A stretch of 64,000 bases of DNA from the NCBI GenBank assembly GCA_963739995.1, contig CAVUCH010000004.1, forward strand, positions 1 through 64,000. Direction: 5' to 3'. Below the pieces are notes generated by a model. It was not told the DNA's origin, did no database searches, and saw only the letters and a program-made list of their open reading frames with translations. Made by a program: the position numbers and the translations under genes. Position 1 is the stretch's first letter. Every line of letters starts with the position of its first letter. Positions 44,525 to 54,050 of the stretch are shown in pieces. The stretch comes from CAVUCH01 sp963739995. GTDB lineage: Bacteria > Acidobacteriota > Vicinamibacteria > Vicinamibacterales > JAENWD01.

Positions 44525-45935
44525 ATCTTTTCTTCCACCGCGTCCCCCCCGCCGTGTCCTCGAGGAGGATTCCCCGGGCGGCGAGGTCGTTGCGGATGCG
44601 ATCGGCTGCGGCGAAGTCGCGGTTACGACGGGCCTCCTTGCGGGCTTCGATCAGGTCCGCGATCTCGGCGGCATTCTCCTGCGGCTGCGCGTCTTCGGCC
44701 TGCCGCAGGCTCATGACGCCGAGCACGCGATCGAACAGCGCGAACGCCTCCTTCACGACCGACACGTCGTCCAGCCCGAACCTTCCCTCGTCGATGACCG
44801 TGTTCAGCGGACGCACCAGGTCGAAGAGCACGCCGAGACCTGCCGCGGTGTTGAGATCGTTTTCCAAGGCGGCGTGAAAGGCCGCGCGTGCCTCGATCAC
44901 TCGCCTCTGCACCTCCGGGTGCGCGCCGGGGGTCGTGATCGTCTCGAGGCGTGCGAGAAAGTCGGTGAGGCGCCGCAGCGCCTCCTCGGCCTGGTGCAGG
45001 TTGTCCCAGCTGAACTTCAGCTGCTTCCGGTAGTGGATCGAGAGCAGCAGATACCGCAGCGCCGACGCGCGAAACCCCTTGTCGACGACGTCCCGCACGT
45101 TGTAAGCGTTGCCGAGCGACTTCGACATCTTCTGCTCGTCGATCTGCAGGTGCTCGGTGTGCACCCAGAAGCGCGAGAACGGCCGCCCGGTCGCGCCCTC
45201 GCTCTGGGCTACCTCGTTCTCGTGGTGCGGGAAGATCAGGTCCACGCCGCCGGTGTGCACGTCGATCGGCGGCTCGCCCAGCAGGCGGAGGGCCATCGCG
45301 GAGCACTCGATGTGCCACCCGGGACGGCCCGGGCCGACCCCGTAATCCCAGGTCGGCTCGCCGGGTTCAGTGGCCTTCCACAACACGAAATCGCGCGCGT
45401 CCTCCTTCGAGTAGTTGTCGGTGTCGACGCGCGCCCCAGGCTTGATGCCCTCCTGGTCCAGGCGGGCGAGCTTGCCGTATTCCGGGAACGTCGCAATCCG
45501 GTAATAGATCGACCCATCGCTCTGATACGTGTGGCCATGGGACTCGAGCGCCTGAATCATCTCGACCATCGCGCGCAGGTTCGCCTCGTCGGTCGCCCTG
45601 GGCATCTCCTCGACGGTCTCGAGCCCCAGCGCTGCCGCGTCTTCCCTGAATGCGTCGATGTACTGGTCGGTGTACTCGCGCAGCGGCACGCCGGCCTTCT
45701 GCGCGCCGGCGATGGTGCGATCGTCCACGTCGGTGAAGTTCATCACCTGGTGGACGTTGAACCCGCACAGGTACTTGAAGGTCCGCCGCAGCACGTCGAT
45801 GCACACGAACGTGCGGAAGTTGCCGATGTGGCCCCTGTTGTAGACGGTGAGACCGCACGTGTACATGCGTACCGTGTTGTCGCGCGACGGCGCGAACTCC
45901 TCTTCCTGGCGAGTGAGCGTGTTGTAGAGACGCAT
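44523..45935 (-). CDS. cysS: Cysteinyl-tRNA synthetase
   Basis: 470 aa, class I synthetase that charges tRNA-Cys. Zinc ligand Cys27 in MYTCGLTVY, HIGH motif HIGN (36-39), VMNFTDVDDRTI, GRPGWHIECSAM (zinc site), GVDLIFPHHENE and KMSKSLGN (near 270) are all present. The C-terminal DALR-type helical region ends with ILLEDTAGGTRWKKR. Full length. It lies in a minus-strand group with ribF and a 109-aa gene. The cognate tRNA-Cys is encoded 3.6 kb away on the same strand. Confidence 0.96.
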   Translation of the reverse strand: MRLYNTLTRQEEEFAPSRDNTVRMYTCGLTVYNRGHIGNFRTFVCIDVLRRTFKYLCGFNVHQVMNFTDVDDRTIAGAQKAGVPLREYTDQYIDAFREDAAALGLETVEEMPRATDEANLRAMVEMIQALESHGHTYQSDGSIYYRIATFPEYGKLARLDQEGIKPGARVDTDNYSKEDARDFVLWKATEPGEPTWDYGVGPGRPGWHIECSAMALRLLGEPPIDVHTGGVDLIFPHHENEVAQSEGATGRPFSRFWVHTEHLQIDEQKMSKSLGNAYNVRDVVDKGFRASALRYLLLSIHYRKQLKFSWDNLHQAEEALRRLTDFLARLETITTPGAHPEVQRRVIEARAAFHAALENDLNTAAGLGVLFDLVRPLNTVIDEGRFGLDDVSVVKEAFALFDRVLGVMSLRQAEDAQPQENAAEIADLIEARKEARRNRDFAAADRIRNDLAARGILLEDTAGGTRWKKR

Positions 45936-45947
45936 CGTCGATACGAA

Positions 45948-46277
45948 CTACTCCGCGTCGTGCACCTGCCAGGAAAAGCGGCTTCCGGCAGGCGCATCAC
46001 CCGCCGTCTCGCCAGGTGGAGCGTCCCACGCCACTTCTACGGTCGTCGTCGACGCGTTCTGTGGACGCTCGATGGTCACCCGTATCGGCCACGCGCCCGC
46101 CGCGGGCTGCCCCAGACGCTCTGCCACGGCCCGCTCGAGCCTCTCGCGGGCGCCCTGTGCCTGGTCGTCGGGCAACCCCAGATAGCGCGCCAGGTGTCCA
46201 GATACGTCGCGAAGCAGTGGCAGCAGGTCGGCGTCTGCAGGCAGGGACATCGTGAACCGAAAGGTATCGAGGGCCAT
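45948..46277 (-). CDS. Small hypothetical protein between ribF and cysS
   Basis: 109 aa with no recognised domain. RFTMSLPADADLLPLLRDVS and a helical segment (ARERLERAVAERLGQ) weakly resemble the N-terminus of HATPase_c_2 anti-sigma kinases, but the ATP-binding half is missing. The C-terminal part (WPIRVTIERPQNAS, TTTVEVAWDAPPGE) looks like two beta strands. It starts 15 bp after ribF with a GGCAGAG ribosome site and ends 13 bp before cysS, so it is surely within this operon. Confidence 0.75.
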   Translation of the reverse strand: MALDTFRFTMSLPADADLLPLLRDVSGHLARYLGLPDDQAQGARERLERAVAERLGQPAAGAWPIRVTIERPQNASTTTVEVAWDAPPGETAGDAPAGSRFSWQVHDAE

Positions 46278-46291
46278 CAGCTCTGCCGATC

Positions 46292-47230
46292 CTACAGCGA
46301 CATGCGCTCGAAGAGGGAACGCGCCCGCTGCCGATCGGCCTCGATCTGCGCGCGCAACTGGTCCACGCCGTCGAACACGCGCTCGTCCCTGAGCCGCTGC
46401 ACGAACCCGACGCGCATGGACGCACCGTACAGATCCCGCTCGAACCCCAGCACGTGCGTCTCGATGGTCGTGCGCTCCCGGTCGCCAAATGTCGGACGGA
46501 CCCCGATGTTCGTGATCGCGGGATGAATCACCGACCCGAGCTGCACCGTCGTCGCGTACACGCCGTGCGGGGGGATCAGCTCGTTGACGGTGTCCAGGTT
46601 CGCCGTCGGGAAGCCCAGTTCGCGGCCGCGTTGCGCACCCACGACGACGACGCCGTCGATCGCGTACGAATGCCCGAGCAGGGCCCCGGCCTCGTCTACG
46701 CGGCCTTCGCTGATCAACCGGCGGATGCGCGTGCTGCTGACGACGAACTCGCGGTAGCGGACCGGGTCAATCTTCTCGGCGCGGAACCCGTACCGCGCAC
46801 CCAGGGTCCGGAGCGTCGAGAAGTTGCCGGCCCGGTCGCGTCCAAACAGAAAGTTCGCGCCGACCCAGACCTCGGCCACGTGCAGCCATTCGACGAGCAC
46901 CGTGCGCACGAACATCTCCGGGTCCCACTGCGACAGCTCGTGCGTGAACCGCACGACGGCCGCTCCCTGGATGCCGGCGGCGGCAATGGCCTCGAGCCGC
47001 TGCGCCTTCGTCATGAGGAGCGGCGGCGCCTTGTCGGGACGCACCACGCGCGGCGGGTGCGGGTCGAAGGTCATCACAACAGACGTCGACCCGCGCTCGC
47101 CGGCACGGCGGTTGACGCGCTCGATGATCTTCACGTGGCCGCGGTGCAGGCCGTCGAAGTTGCCGAGAGCCAGCACCGGGTACGTCCACCGGGGCGGTTT
47201 CGAGTCTTCTGGGAAGTGGATGACGTCCAC
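46292..47230 (-). CDS. ribF: Bifunctional riboflavin kinase/FAD synthetase
   Basis: 312 aa. Makes FMN and FAD from riboflavin. The N-terminal adenylyltransferase domain (15-185) has LGNFDGLHRGHVKII, the HxGH nucleotidyl motif, VMTFDPHPPRVV, WVGANFLFGRDRAG and STRIRRLISEG. The C-terminal kinase (190-310) has GRELGFPTANLD and VYATTVQLG, then PTFGDRERTTIETHVL. Full family length. It lies in the minus-strand group DUF1844-MBL hydrolase-ribF-109aa-cysS. Confidence 0.95.
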   Translation of the reverse strand: MDVIHFPEDSKPPRWTYPVLALGNFDGLHRGHVKIIERVNRRAGERGSTSVVMTFDPHPPRVVRPDKAPPLLMTKAQRLEAIAAAGIQGAAVVRFTHELSQWDPEMFVRTVLVEWLHVAEVWVGANFLFGRDRAGNFSTLRTLGARYGFRAEKIDPVRYREFVVSSTRIRRLISEGRVDEAGALLGHSYAIDGVVVVGAQRGRELGFPTANLDTVNELIPPHGVYATTVQLGSVIHPAITNIGVRPTFGDRERTTIETHVLGFERDLYGASMRVGFVQRLRDERVFDGVDQLRAQIEADRQRARSLFERMSL

Positions 47231-47262
47231 GCGGGAATGCGCCGATACGCCGGTACCGGCCC

Positions 47263-48042
47263 TCAGAGGGCAAACTCCAATGTCAGCCCATCATATGCCA
47301 GGTCGACACCCTCGGGCAGGCGCGCGCACGTCGCCTCGTGCGGCAGATCGTGCGCGATATGCGTGAACCAGGCGCGTGAGGGCCGCAGGCGCTCCACCAC
47401 GGCGAGGGCCTCCGCGACGGAGAAATGCGTGGGATGCGGCTTGTCCCGGAGCGCGTCGACGACGAGCAGGTTCACGCCGTCGAGCAGGGGCCACGCCTCC
47501 GCGGGAATCTTGCTGCAGTCGGTCAGGTAGGCGAACGGGCCGATTCGATAGCCGTAGATCTGGCGCTCGCCGTGCAGCAACGGCACCGGTATGACGGTCG
47601 TACGCCCAAGGCAGAACTCCCCCGCCAGGGTGAAGAGATCCAGCCGCGGCACTCCGCCGCCCTGCTGCGTGCGCCCTTCGAAGATGTACGCGAAGGTCCG
47701 CCGGATCTCCGCCGTCGTCAGCGCGTCGGCAAAACAGGGAATGCTGCCGGCCTGGAGCATGTTGTAGCGGCGGACGTCGTCCAGGCCCATCACGTGGTCG
47801 GCGTGGCTATGCGTGAACAGGATCGCGTCGACGCGCGGCAGGCGGAAGCGCAGCGCCTGCCGGCGCAGGTCGGTGCCGGTGTCCACCAGCACCGCCAGAT
47901 CGGGCAACTCGATATAGATGGAGGGCCGCATGCGGTTGTCGCGCGGATCGTCTGACGTACACACACCGCAGGTACAGCCGATCATCGGCACCCCGTGCGA
48001 GGTGCCCGTTCCGAGAAACGTGACCCTGGCCCGGCCGATCAC
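47263..48042 (-). CDS. PhnP-like metallo-beta-lactamase fold hydrolase
   Basis: 259 aa. FLGTGTSHGVPMIGCTCGVC is the PhnP-type start with CxCxxC-like zinc cysteines. The metal motif is THSHADH; later ligands are in LLHGERQIYGYRIG, LTDCSKIP and FTHIAHD. PhnP is a cyclic phosphodiesterase for ribose phosphates; related proteins hydrolyse other cyclic or phosphodiester compounds, and the substrate here is unknown. Its start overlaps the DUF1844 stop (ATGA at 48039-48042), indicating translational coupling. Confidence 0.9.
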   Translation of the reverse strand: MIGRARVTFLGTGTSHGVPMIGCTCGVCTSDDPRDNRMRPSIYIELPDLAVLVDTGTDLRRQALRFRLPRVDAILFTHSHADHVMGLDDVRRYNMLQAGSIPCFADALTTAEIRRTFAYIFEGRTQQGGGVPRLDLFTLAGEFCLGRTTVIPVPLLHGERQIYGYRIGPFAYLTDCSKIPAEAWPLLDGVNLLVVDALRDKPHPTHFSVAEALAVVERLRPSRAWFTHIAHDLPHEATCARLPEGVDLAYDGLTLEFAL

Positions 48043-48329
48043 GGCTGGATGATGCGCGGCCGGTCCTCGTCCTGCTGGGCCTGCACGTAGCGGAGACGCA
48101 ACTCGTACAACACCTGCTCGAGGACCTGGCGCTCCTCGGCGGTCAGGTTGCCCTTCGTTTTCTGTTCGAGCAGCGCGAGGATGTCGATCATCTGCTGCGC
48201 TGCCGCCAGGTCTGGCGGCGCGGGCGCCTCCTCGCCCGGCACGGCCACGTCGCCGAAGTGGACGGCGGCCGTGTGCGCGATGGAGATGACGAACCCGATG
48301 AAGGTGACGGTCTGTGCAGGCTCTGACAT
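48039..48329 (-). CDS. DUF1844 family protein
   Basis: 96 aa. TFIGFVISIAHTAAVHFGDV, LAAAQQMIDILALLEQKTKG and LTAEERQVLEQVLYELRLRY match DUF1844, a short helical family of unknown function that is common in Acidobacteriota and Planctomycetes. It is the first gene of the minus-strand group, coupled to the PhnP-like hydrolase, and divergent from mazG with about 60 bp between. Confidence 0.9.
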   Translation of the reverse strand: MSEPAQTVTFIGFVISIAHTAAVHFGDVAVPGEEAPAPPDLAAAQQMIDILALLEQKTKGNLTAEERQVLEQVLYELRLRYVQAQQDEDRPRIIQP

Positions 48330-48389
48330 GGCGCGACTCGTTACAATGCTCGCAAACGCTCTATTCTACCCGACCCCGCTGAGAACCCC

Positions 48390-49193
48390 ATGCACACGCC
48401 TGGCGACCGCTTCACCGAGCTCGTGGAGATCATGCGCACCCTTCGCTCCCCCAGCGGCTGCCCGTGGGATCGCGAGCAGACGCTCCAGTCGCTGCGGCCC
48501 TTCCTGCTCGAGGAGACCTACGAGGCGCTGGAGGCGATTGACAGCGGCGATCCCGCGGCCCTGCGCGAGGAGCTCGGCGACCTGCTCTTCGAGGTCGTGT
48601 TCCTGGCCCAGATCGCGGACGAGGCGGAACAGTTCAGCATTGCCGACGTCATCGAGACGATCGCCACGAAGCTCGTGCGGCGGCATCCTCACGTGTTCGG
48701 CGACGCCGACCGCACGCAGTCGGCGGCGGACGTGCTCGGCCGCTGGGAGGAGCTGAAGCGCGACGAACGCGCGATGACAGGTGGGCCGGCAAAGACAACG
48801 CTCGGCGGCGTCCCCAAGACACTGCCGGGCCTGCTGCGCGCGTACGAATACGGCAGCCGCGCGGCCTCCATCGGCTTCGACTGGGAACGCGCGTCCGACG
48901 TCATCGGCAAGATCGAGGAGGAGATCGGCGAGGTGCGCAGCGCCCTCGAGAACGCGGCGACGGACCCGGCGGCCCTCGAAGAGGAGATGGGCGACCTGCT
49001 CTTCGCGATCGCAAACCTGTCACGGAAGCTGGGGGTCGAGCCGGAGAACGCGCTGCGCGGCGCCAACGACAAGTTCGCCGCGCGGTTCATGGAGCTGGAG
49101 CGCCGGTTCGCGGAGCGCGGCGTGTTGATGAAGACAGCCGGCCTGGACGCGCTCGAGGCGGAGTGGCAGGCGATGAAGAGGGATGCCGGCTGA
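48390..49193 (+). CDS. mazG: Nucleoside triphosphate pyrophosphohydrolase MazG
   Basis: 267 aa with tandem MazG domains. The first has LRSPSGCPWDREQTLQSLRP, EETYEALEAID and EELGDLLFEVVFLAQIA, the EExxE/ExxD magnesium site. The second has KIEEEIGEVRSALE and LEEEMGDLLFAIANLSRKLG. Hydrolyses (d)NTPs to monophosphates and pyrophosphate, cleaning the nucleotide pool or lowering ppGpp. Length is normal. It is divergent from DUF1844. Confidence 0.95.
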   Translation: MHTPGDRFTELVEIMRTLRSPSGCPWDREQTLQSLRPFLLEETYEALEAIDSGDPAALREELGDLLFEVVFLAQIADEAEQFSIADVIETIATKLVRRHPHVFGDADRTQSAADVLGRWEELKRDERAMTGGPAKTTLGGVPKTLPGLLRAYEYGSRAASIGFDWERASDVIGKIEEEIGEVRSALENAATDPAALEEEMGDLLFAIANLSRKLGVEPENALRGANDKFAARFMELERRFAERGVLMKTAGLDALEAEWQAMKRDAG

Positions 49194-49210
49194 CATGCTG
49201 TGCTCGTAGC

Positions 49211-49236
49211 GGGGCACGAAGAACACGAAGAACACC
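49211..49236. repeat. CACGAAGAA tandem repeat
   Basis: GGGGCACGAAGAA followed by another CACGAAGAA, just after the mazG stop. The GGGGCACGAAGAAC segment recurs exactly at 60371. Confidence 0.6.
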
Positions 49237-49375
49237 AGCGTCGAACAGTGTCTCTCGTCACCAACTCCGGAGGGCGACGCGCGGGCTGGCGAACCAGGCG
49301 GAGGAGTGTGTGAGAGACGCTCTCCCTCCGCTATCGCTCACGAGGCGGAGTTCCGAACCGGACGCGCCGGCCGGG

Positions 49376-52030
49376 TTAGCGGTGCGTCGCACTCAGCCAT
49401 CGCCCGATCGCCATCGCCGGCGTGATCCCAGCCCGGCCGGTCGACACCGGCCGCACGAACGGGGTGACGCTTACCGTGCGTCCATCTGTGTCGATCGTGA
49501 TGGCCCCCTGGTGGTCGGTGCGGTAGACGGCGGCGCCGATCTGGCGGTAGCGCGCCAGGACCGCCGGGGATGGGTGGCCGAAGCGGTTGCCGCGTCCGCA
49601 GCTCACGATCGCAATCTGGGGGCGGAGGGCGGTCAGGAAGCGCATCGAGCTCGACGTGGCGCTGCCGTGGTGAGGAGCCTTCAACACACGAACCCGGGTC
49701 GGCGGGAGCACGTCCGCCAGCCCTTCCTCAATGGCCCTCCCGATGTCCCCGGGCAGCACGATCGACACGTCGCCATAGCGGATCTCGAGCACCAGTGAGT
49801 CGTCGTTGCGCACGCGCTGGCGTTCCCAGTCGGGCGGGGGTGGGTGCCACGCGCGAACAGTGGTGGCGCCGTCGCGCAGCAGGTCGCCCGCCCGCACCGT
49901 GCGCCAGGGGACCTCAAGCGCGTCAGCGCGTGCCGCCAGACTCGTCAGGCCGCCGTCGCGCGGGACGGGTACCCCTTCCCACAGTTCACGAGGACCGAAG
50001 ATTTCGAGGACCGCGCCGGCGCCACCGGCGTGGTCGGCGTCGCCGTGCGTCACGGCGAGCACGTCGAGCGTCCGCACGCCGAGCTGCCACAGTGCCGGCG
50101 CCACGACGCGTTCGCCAACGTCGAAGCGGGACGTGCCACCGAGGCCGCCCGCATCCACGAGCAGCGTGCGGCCGGAGGGAAACCGGACGAAGGTGGCGTC
50201 TCCCTGCCCGACGTCGAGCACGACAACGCGGAGTTGTACGGGAGACGGCCACGACGGCAGAGGGGCGGCGAGGATCAGCAGTCCACCGCCAGCCGTGAGG
50301 AGCACAACGCCGCGGCGCACGGCCTTATGCCATGGGACCGTCCACCGCACCCAGTGGCGTCCGGACACGAGCGCAACCACCCCGCAGTAGTACAGCGCGA
50401 CGAGGAGCAGTGAGGGCGCGGGCACACGCCACGTGAGCCACGGCAGATAGTGCACGAGTGCCGCCGACGAGACCAGCCCCAAAGCAGCCTGGTGCGGCAC
50501 CCAGCCGGCCCAGTGGGCAAGGGACGGGATCGCCGCCGTGACCCCCACCGCAACGATGCCGCCGATCTGCACGATCGACATGAGCGGCACGGCCGCGAAG
50601 TTGAAGAGCAACCCGGCGAGCGTCACGCGCGAGAAGAAGACCGGCCCGAGCGGAAGCAGCGCCACTTCGGCGGCCGCTGATGCAGCCAGCAGTGCAAGCG
50701 GCGGCCGCAGCATCGGCGGAGCCACGACAGCGGCCGTGAACGCCGGCACGCCCAGCACGATCGCGATCGTCGCACCGAACGTGAGCAGGAACCCCGGGTC
50801 GACCAGGGCCAGCGGGTTGGCTAGCAGGATGATCGATGCCGCGACCGACACGGCGCTGGCCGCGGAGGTGCGCTGATCGAGCAGCATCGCCCCCAGGTAG
50901 ACTACGGCCATCGTCGTTGCCCTGGAGACGGAACTGCCTCCCCCGGCGAGCTCTGCGTAGGCGGCCAGCGCAACGATGGTCAGCGAGAGCCCGACGCGCC
51001 AGGGCACGAGCAGCAGCCGGCAGATCAGGAGCAGGCAGCCCGCGAGGATTGCGATGTTGCCGCCGGAGATCGCGATTACGTGGTAGGTGCCCGCGTCCTG
51101 CAGATCGCGCTCGATCCGCTCGTCGAGGCCGGCGCGATCGCCGATCAGGATGGCAGTCACGATCGCGGCAGTGATGGGATCCCACGATCCGACGCTAGCG
51201 GCCGTGAGCTGGCGGATGCGCTGTCGCGCGGACGCGGCGTGCTCCTCCAGCCGCGACCCGCGGTCGAGCACCTCCACCAGCGACCCGCTCTTGACGGAGC
51301 CGACGAGCGCCGTGCCACGGCGCGCCAGCGTCAGGGGCAGATCCGGCACGCCCGGGTCCAGGTACCGCGCCGGTTCTCTTACGACCGCCTGTACCCGCAG
51401 CCGTCGTCCCCCGCGCCACTCGGGGATGCGCGGAGCCGCGAGGCTGCCGAGCACGGTCAGCATCACTCCGCCATCCACACGCAGCGCCCGGGATCCGCGT
51501 GTGAGCTCGTCGACCTGGATCGTCAGGCCGACGCCTTGTGGAAGGACGGTCGCGTCCTGCCGCAGGCGTCCGACGAGGGTCACCTGTTCAAGGTCGTGAG
51601 TGCCACCGCGGTGATGGGAGCGGAACGCTGTCGCGACTGTGCGGGCTACGGGACGCTCATGTGATGAGCCCGGACGTGACGCGGCGGGGGCGGCATCGTC
51701 GCCGATCCAGGGCGATGCGGCTGCGCTGCTTCCGAGGGCAGACGCACGCAGTGGCGGCGCCTCGGCAAGGCGTTCGGCACGCGAGCCGAGCGCCACACCA
51801 GCCGCGAGCCAGCCAACGAGGACCAGCAGGAGCACGCGTGCCGCGTCGCCGCGCCAGTACGCATCTAGTGCGAGACAAAGCGCCAGCACCAGGACAGAAG
51901 CTGCAAAGGCCGGCGGTATCCTCACTGTGATTCCGCATGCGATTCCCGCGACGAGTGCGGCGGCCGGCCAGGCAAACGCATGAGGCACGTCCGCATACGA
52001 GCAAGACGCCTGACATACCGCCGGACACAT
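49376..52030 (-). CDS. comEC: ComEC/Rec2 family DNA uptake protein
   Basis: 884 aa. DNA channel for natural transformation. N-terminal membrane segments and a DUF4131-like OB domain (to about 260) lead into the Competence domain, with GDRAGLDERIERDLQDAGT, YHVIAISGGNIAILAGCLLL and many helices (to about 560). The C-terminal metallo-beta-lactamase-like domain has VVVLDVGQGDATFVRFPSG, VTHGDADHAGG and LKAPHHGSATSS, with the metal ligands that are conserved in ComEC nuclease domains. Full length. The N-terminal start is uncertain. comEA is not adjacent. Confidence 0.93.
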   Translation of the reverse strand: MCPAVCQASCSYADVPHAFAWPAAALVAGIACGITVRIPPAFAASVLVLALCLALDAYWRGDAARVLLLVLVGWLAAGVALGSRAERLAEAPPLRASALGSSAAASPWIGDDAAPAASRPGSSHERPVARTVATAFRSHHRGGTHDLEQVTLVGRLRQDATVLPQGVGLTIQVDELTRGSRALRVDGGVMLTVLGSLAAPRIPEWRGGRRLRVQAVVREPARYLDPGVPDLPLTLARRGTALVGSVKSGSLVEVLDRGSRLEEHAASARQRIRQLTAASVGSWDPITAAIVTAILIGDRAGLDERIERDLQDAGTYHVIAISGGNIAILAGCLLLICRLLLVPWRVGLSLTIVALAAYAELAGGGSSVSRATTMAVVYLGAMLLDQRTSAASAVSVAASIILLANPLALVDPGFLLTFGATIAIVLGVPAFTAAVVAPPMLRPPLALLAASAAAEVALLPLGPVFFSRVTLAGLLFNFAAVPLMSIVQIGGIVAVGVTAAIPSLAHWAGWVPHQAALGLVSSAALVHYLPWLTWRVPAPSLLLVALYYCGVVALVSGRHWVRWTVPWHKAVRRGVVLLTAGGGLLILAAPLPSWPSPVQLRVVVLDVGQGDATFVRFPSGRTLLVDAGGLGGTSRFDVGERVVAPALWQLGVRTLDVLAVTHGDADHAGGAGAVLEIFGPRELWEGVPVPRDGGLTSLAARADALEVPWRTVRAGDLLRDGATTVRAWHPPPPDWERQRVRNDDSLVLEIRYGDVSIVLPGDIGRAIEEGLADVLPPTRVRVLKAPHHGSATSSSMRFLTALRPQIAIVSCGRGNRFGHPSPAVLARYRQIGAAVYRTDHQGAITIDTDGRTVSVTPFVRPVSTGRAGITPAMAIGRWLSATHR

Positions 52031-52183
52031 GCCCGCGACGAGGGCTCGTTACGATCACGCTCAGAGGAGGTGAAAAGATGCGATCCGCGCGCCGCTGGGC
52101 CTTGCAGTTCCTGACGCCGTGACCGGCCGCAAGGCAACGCCGTGCCGAGTCAGCAGCGTTGCCCCCTGCCGGCGACGCGAATC

Positions 52184-52253
52184 GAGATCGGGAGGTATTT
52201 TCAATCGTTGCAATCTCGCGGATCGCAGATTCGTTTAAATACCTCCCGATCTC
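52184..52253. repeat. GAGATCGGGAGGTATTT inverted repeat
   Basis: Perfect 17-bp arms (52184-52200 and 52237-52253) around a 36-bp loop which itself holds AATCT/AGATT. The right arm overlaps the stop codon of the DUF885 gene (52252-52254). A related element lies at 57730-57826. Confidence 0.85.
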
Positions 52254-53465
52254 AGATGAGCGCGGAAGGCAGGCGGGGGGAGGACAACAAGGCGCCGAAT
52301 TCGGTCCAGCGGCGGGCCGGATCATCCGGTGTGCCGCCACGCGCTTCAATGTAGCCGCGCACCAGGTCCTTCCCGAGGTTGTAGTTGATGACGTAGCTGC
52401 GGTACTGCTCGAAGAACCGGACGCGCTGCTCGGCGCGGGCGCGGGGCTGGAGCGCGTACGTCTCGAGCCAGGTGACCGCGTCCTCGCGCGATATCTTGCC
52501 GTCCAGGAATCGGCGAGCGGCCTCGTTGCCGGCGTAGGCAAGACGATCGGTGAGGGCGATGGTCGCGTAGTACTCCTCGGCACGCGCCGGGTCGAGGCCG
52601 GCGAGCGGGAACAGGTGATCGCGCTCGAACGCCACGCGCTCGGGGCCAGGGAACGCGACGTCGATGCCGAAGTTGGCCGTGCCTTCGGCAATGAGAGACT
52701 GCGGAGAGAAGAGCGCGTAGACACTGAACTCGATCCAGCCGCGGCCTCGCACGAGATGCTCCTCCAGGAGCGCGTTATACACGTGGTGCCCGGGGTATCC
52801 CTCGTGTGCCGCGAGGTCGATCGCCCGGTCGATGTAGATGGGGAGATCCGTGTTGACCTGGATGAGGCTGGTGGCGCTGCCCTGGTACCAGTTGTACCGG
52901 ACCACGACTTCCCCGTGACGTACTCCACAGTGAAGCGCTCGCTCGCAGGTAGCGCCAGGTGGCGGCGCGTCCGCGCACGGCACGCATCGATGGCCGCCCC
53001 GAACACGCGATCGAGCCGGTCCGGCACTACGACGAACTGGCGCTTGAACGCCTCGTGCCGTTGCGGGACCGGACCACTGCCAGGGAGCCGCGCATCGAGG
53101 TCCGACAACGTCCGGGCGAAGTAGTCCTCGCTGTGTGTCGGGGCCACGGCGTCGTAGAGCGCGCGCGACTCCTCGTCGAACGTGAAGCGCTCGCCCGCGA
53201 GCATCCGCAGACGAGCGTCCACTGCACGCAGCTGTCCCAGCAGGTAGTCCCGGCGGAGGACATCCATCGGGTGCGACGCTGCCGGCGCAGTGGAAATGCC
53301 GTGAATCAACCGCGCGGTTTCGTCGCGCAGTTCGCTGATGGCTCGCGGCGCACCGCCGGGCGCGGGTCTCCATTCCTGCGGGCCGTAGTAGGCGTCGACG
53401 TAGTCTGGATCGTGCTGCCCGACGGCGAGCACCAGCCTGACGTACGCCTCGGCGAGGGGATCCAT
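52252..53465 (-). pseudogene. DUF885 family putative metallopeptidase, frameshifted
   Basis: The N-terminal half (from ATG 53465: MDPLAEAYVRLVLAVGQHDP, RFTVEYVTGKSWSG) is in one frame and the C-terminal half (YNWYQGSATSLIQVNTDLPI, AAHEGYPGHHVYN, EYYATIALTDRLAYAG) is in the next. The switch is at about 52898-52900; one extra base after the GG would give a continuous DUF885 protein of about 404 aa. HEGYPGHH is the characteristic DUF885 motif, resembling a zinc-peptidase site. The reading that continues past the switch in the first frame is Ser/Arg-rich junk. No signal peptide. It is followed by the 52184 inverted repeat. Confidence 0.86.
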
Positions 53466-53495
53466 CGGGGAAACGGCCCGTAGCGCGGGCCCGAC

Positions 53496-53927
53496 CTACC
53501 TCACACCCAGCAGCTCGATGTCGAACTTCAACGTCGCGTTTGGCGGAATGGCGCCGGGAGCCCCCTGCGCACCGTACGCGAGGTCCGGGGGGATCGTCAG
53601 CGTGCGCGTGCCGCCGACCTTCATCCCCTTCACGCCCTGGTCCCAACCCGGGATGACCTCGCCCGCGCCCAGGCGGAACTCGAACGGTTCGTTCCGGTCG
53701 CGCGAGCTGTCGAACTTCGTGCCGTCCATGAGCGTGCCGGTATAGTGCACGCTCACGCGCTGGCCAGGCTGTGCTTCGGGGCCCGATCCCGCCTTCGTGT
53801 CGTCGATCCGCAGACTCGTCACCGGCGCGTTCACGGGAGTCCCCTTCCTGCCAACCTCTTCGGGCGATCCGGACCCGGAGCACCCGAACGCGGCGAGCGC
53901 CAACACCAGTAGCAATGAATGTCGCAT
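53496..53927 (-). CDS. FKBP-type peptidyl-prolyl isomerase lipoprotein
   Basis: 143 aa. The N-terminus MRHSLLLVLALAAFGCSG is a lipoprotein signal with lipobox AAFGC, so the protein should be anchored in a membrane by the cysteine. Residues 40-143 form a single FKBP domain: GQRVSVHYTGTLMDGTKFDS, EVIPGWDQGVKGMKVGG and LTIPPDLAYGAQG, with active-site residues kept. It catalyses proline isomerisation in periplasmic protein folding. A preceding GTG (53930) is an alternative start. Downstream is the DUF885 gene, 30 bp away. Confidence 0.93.
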   Translation of the reverse strand: MRHSLLLVLALAAFGCSGSGSPEEVGRKGTPVNAPVTSLRIDDTKAGSGPEAQPGQRVSVHYTGTLMDGTKFDSSRDRNEPFEFRLGAGEVIPGWDQGVKGMKVGGTRTLTIPPDLAYGAQGAPGAIPPNATLKFDIELLGVR

Positions 53928-54050
53928 CACAGGATTGTATCTGGATGGGGAGATTCCTGGCCGGGGCGTCCGGCCGGGACGGTTCGGTCCCGGCCCTACG
54001 CTGACATCGACGGTGTGCGCTCGAGGCCCGGGTGAACGCGGACCGGGCGG

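Noticed and set aside
51657..52251. C-terminal continuation of the DUF885 first frame into comEC
   Set aside because: Ser/Arg/Thr-rich and out of family; the true C-terminus is in the adjacent frame.
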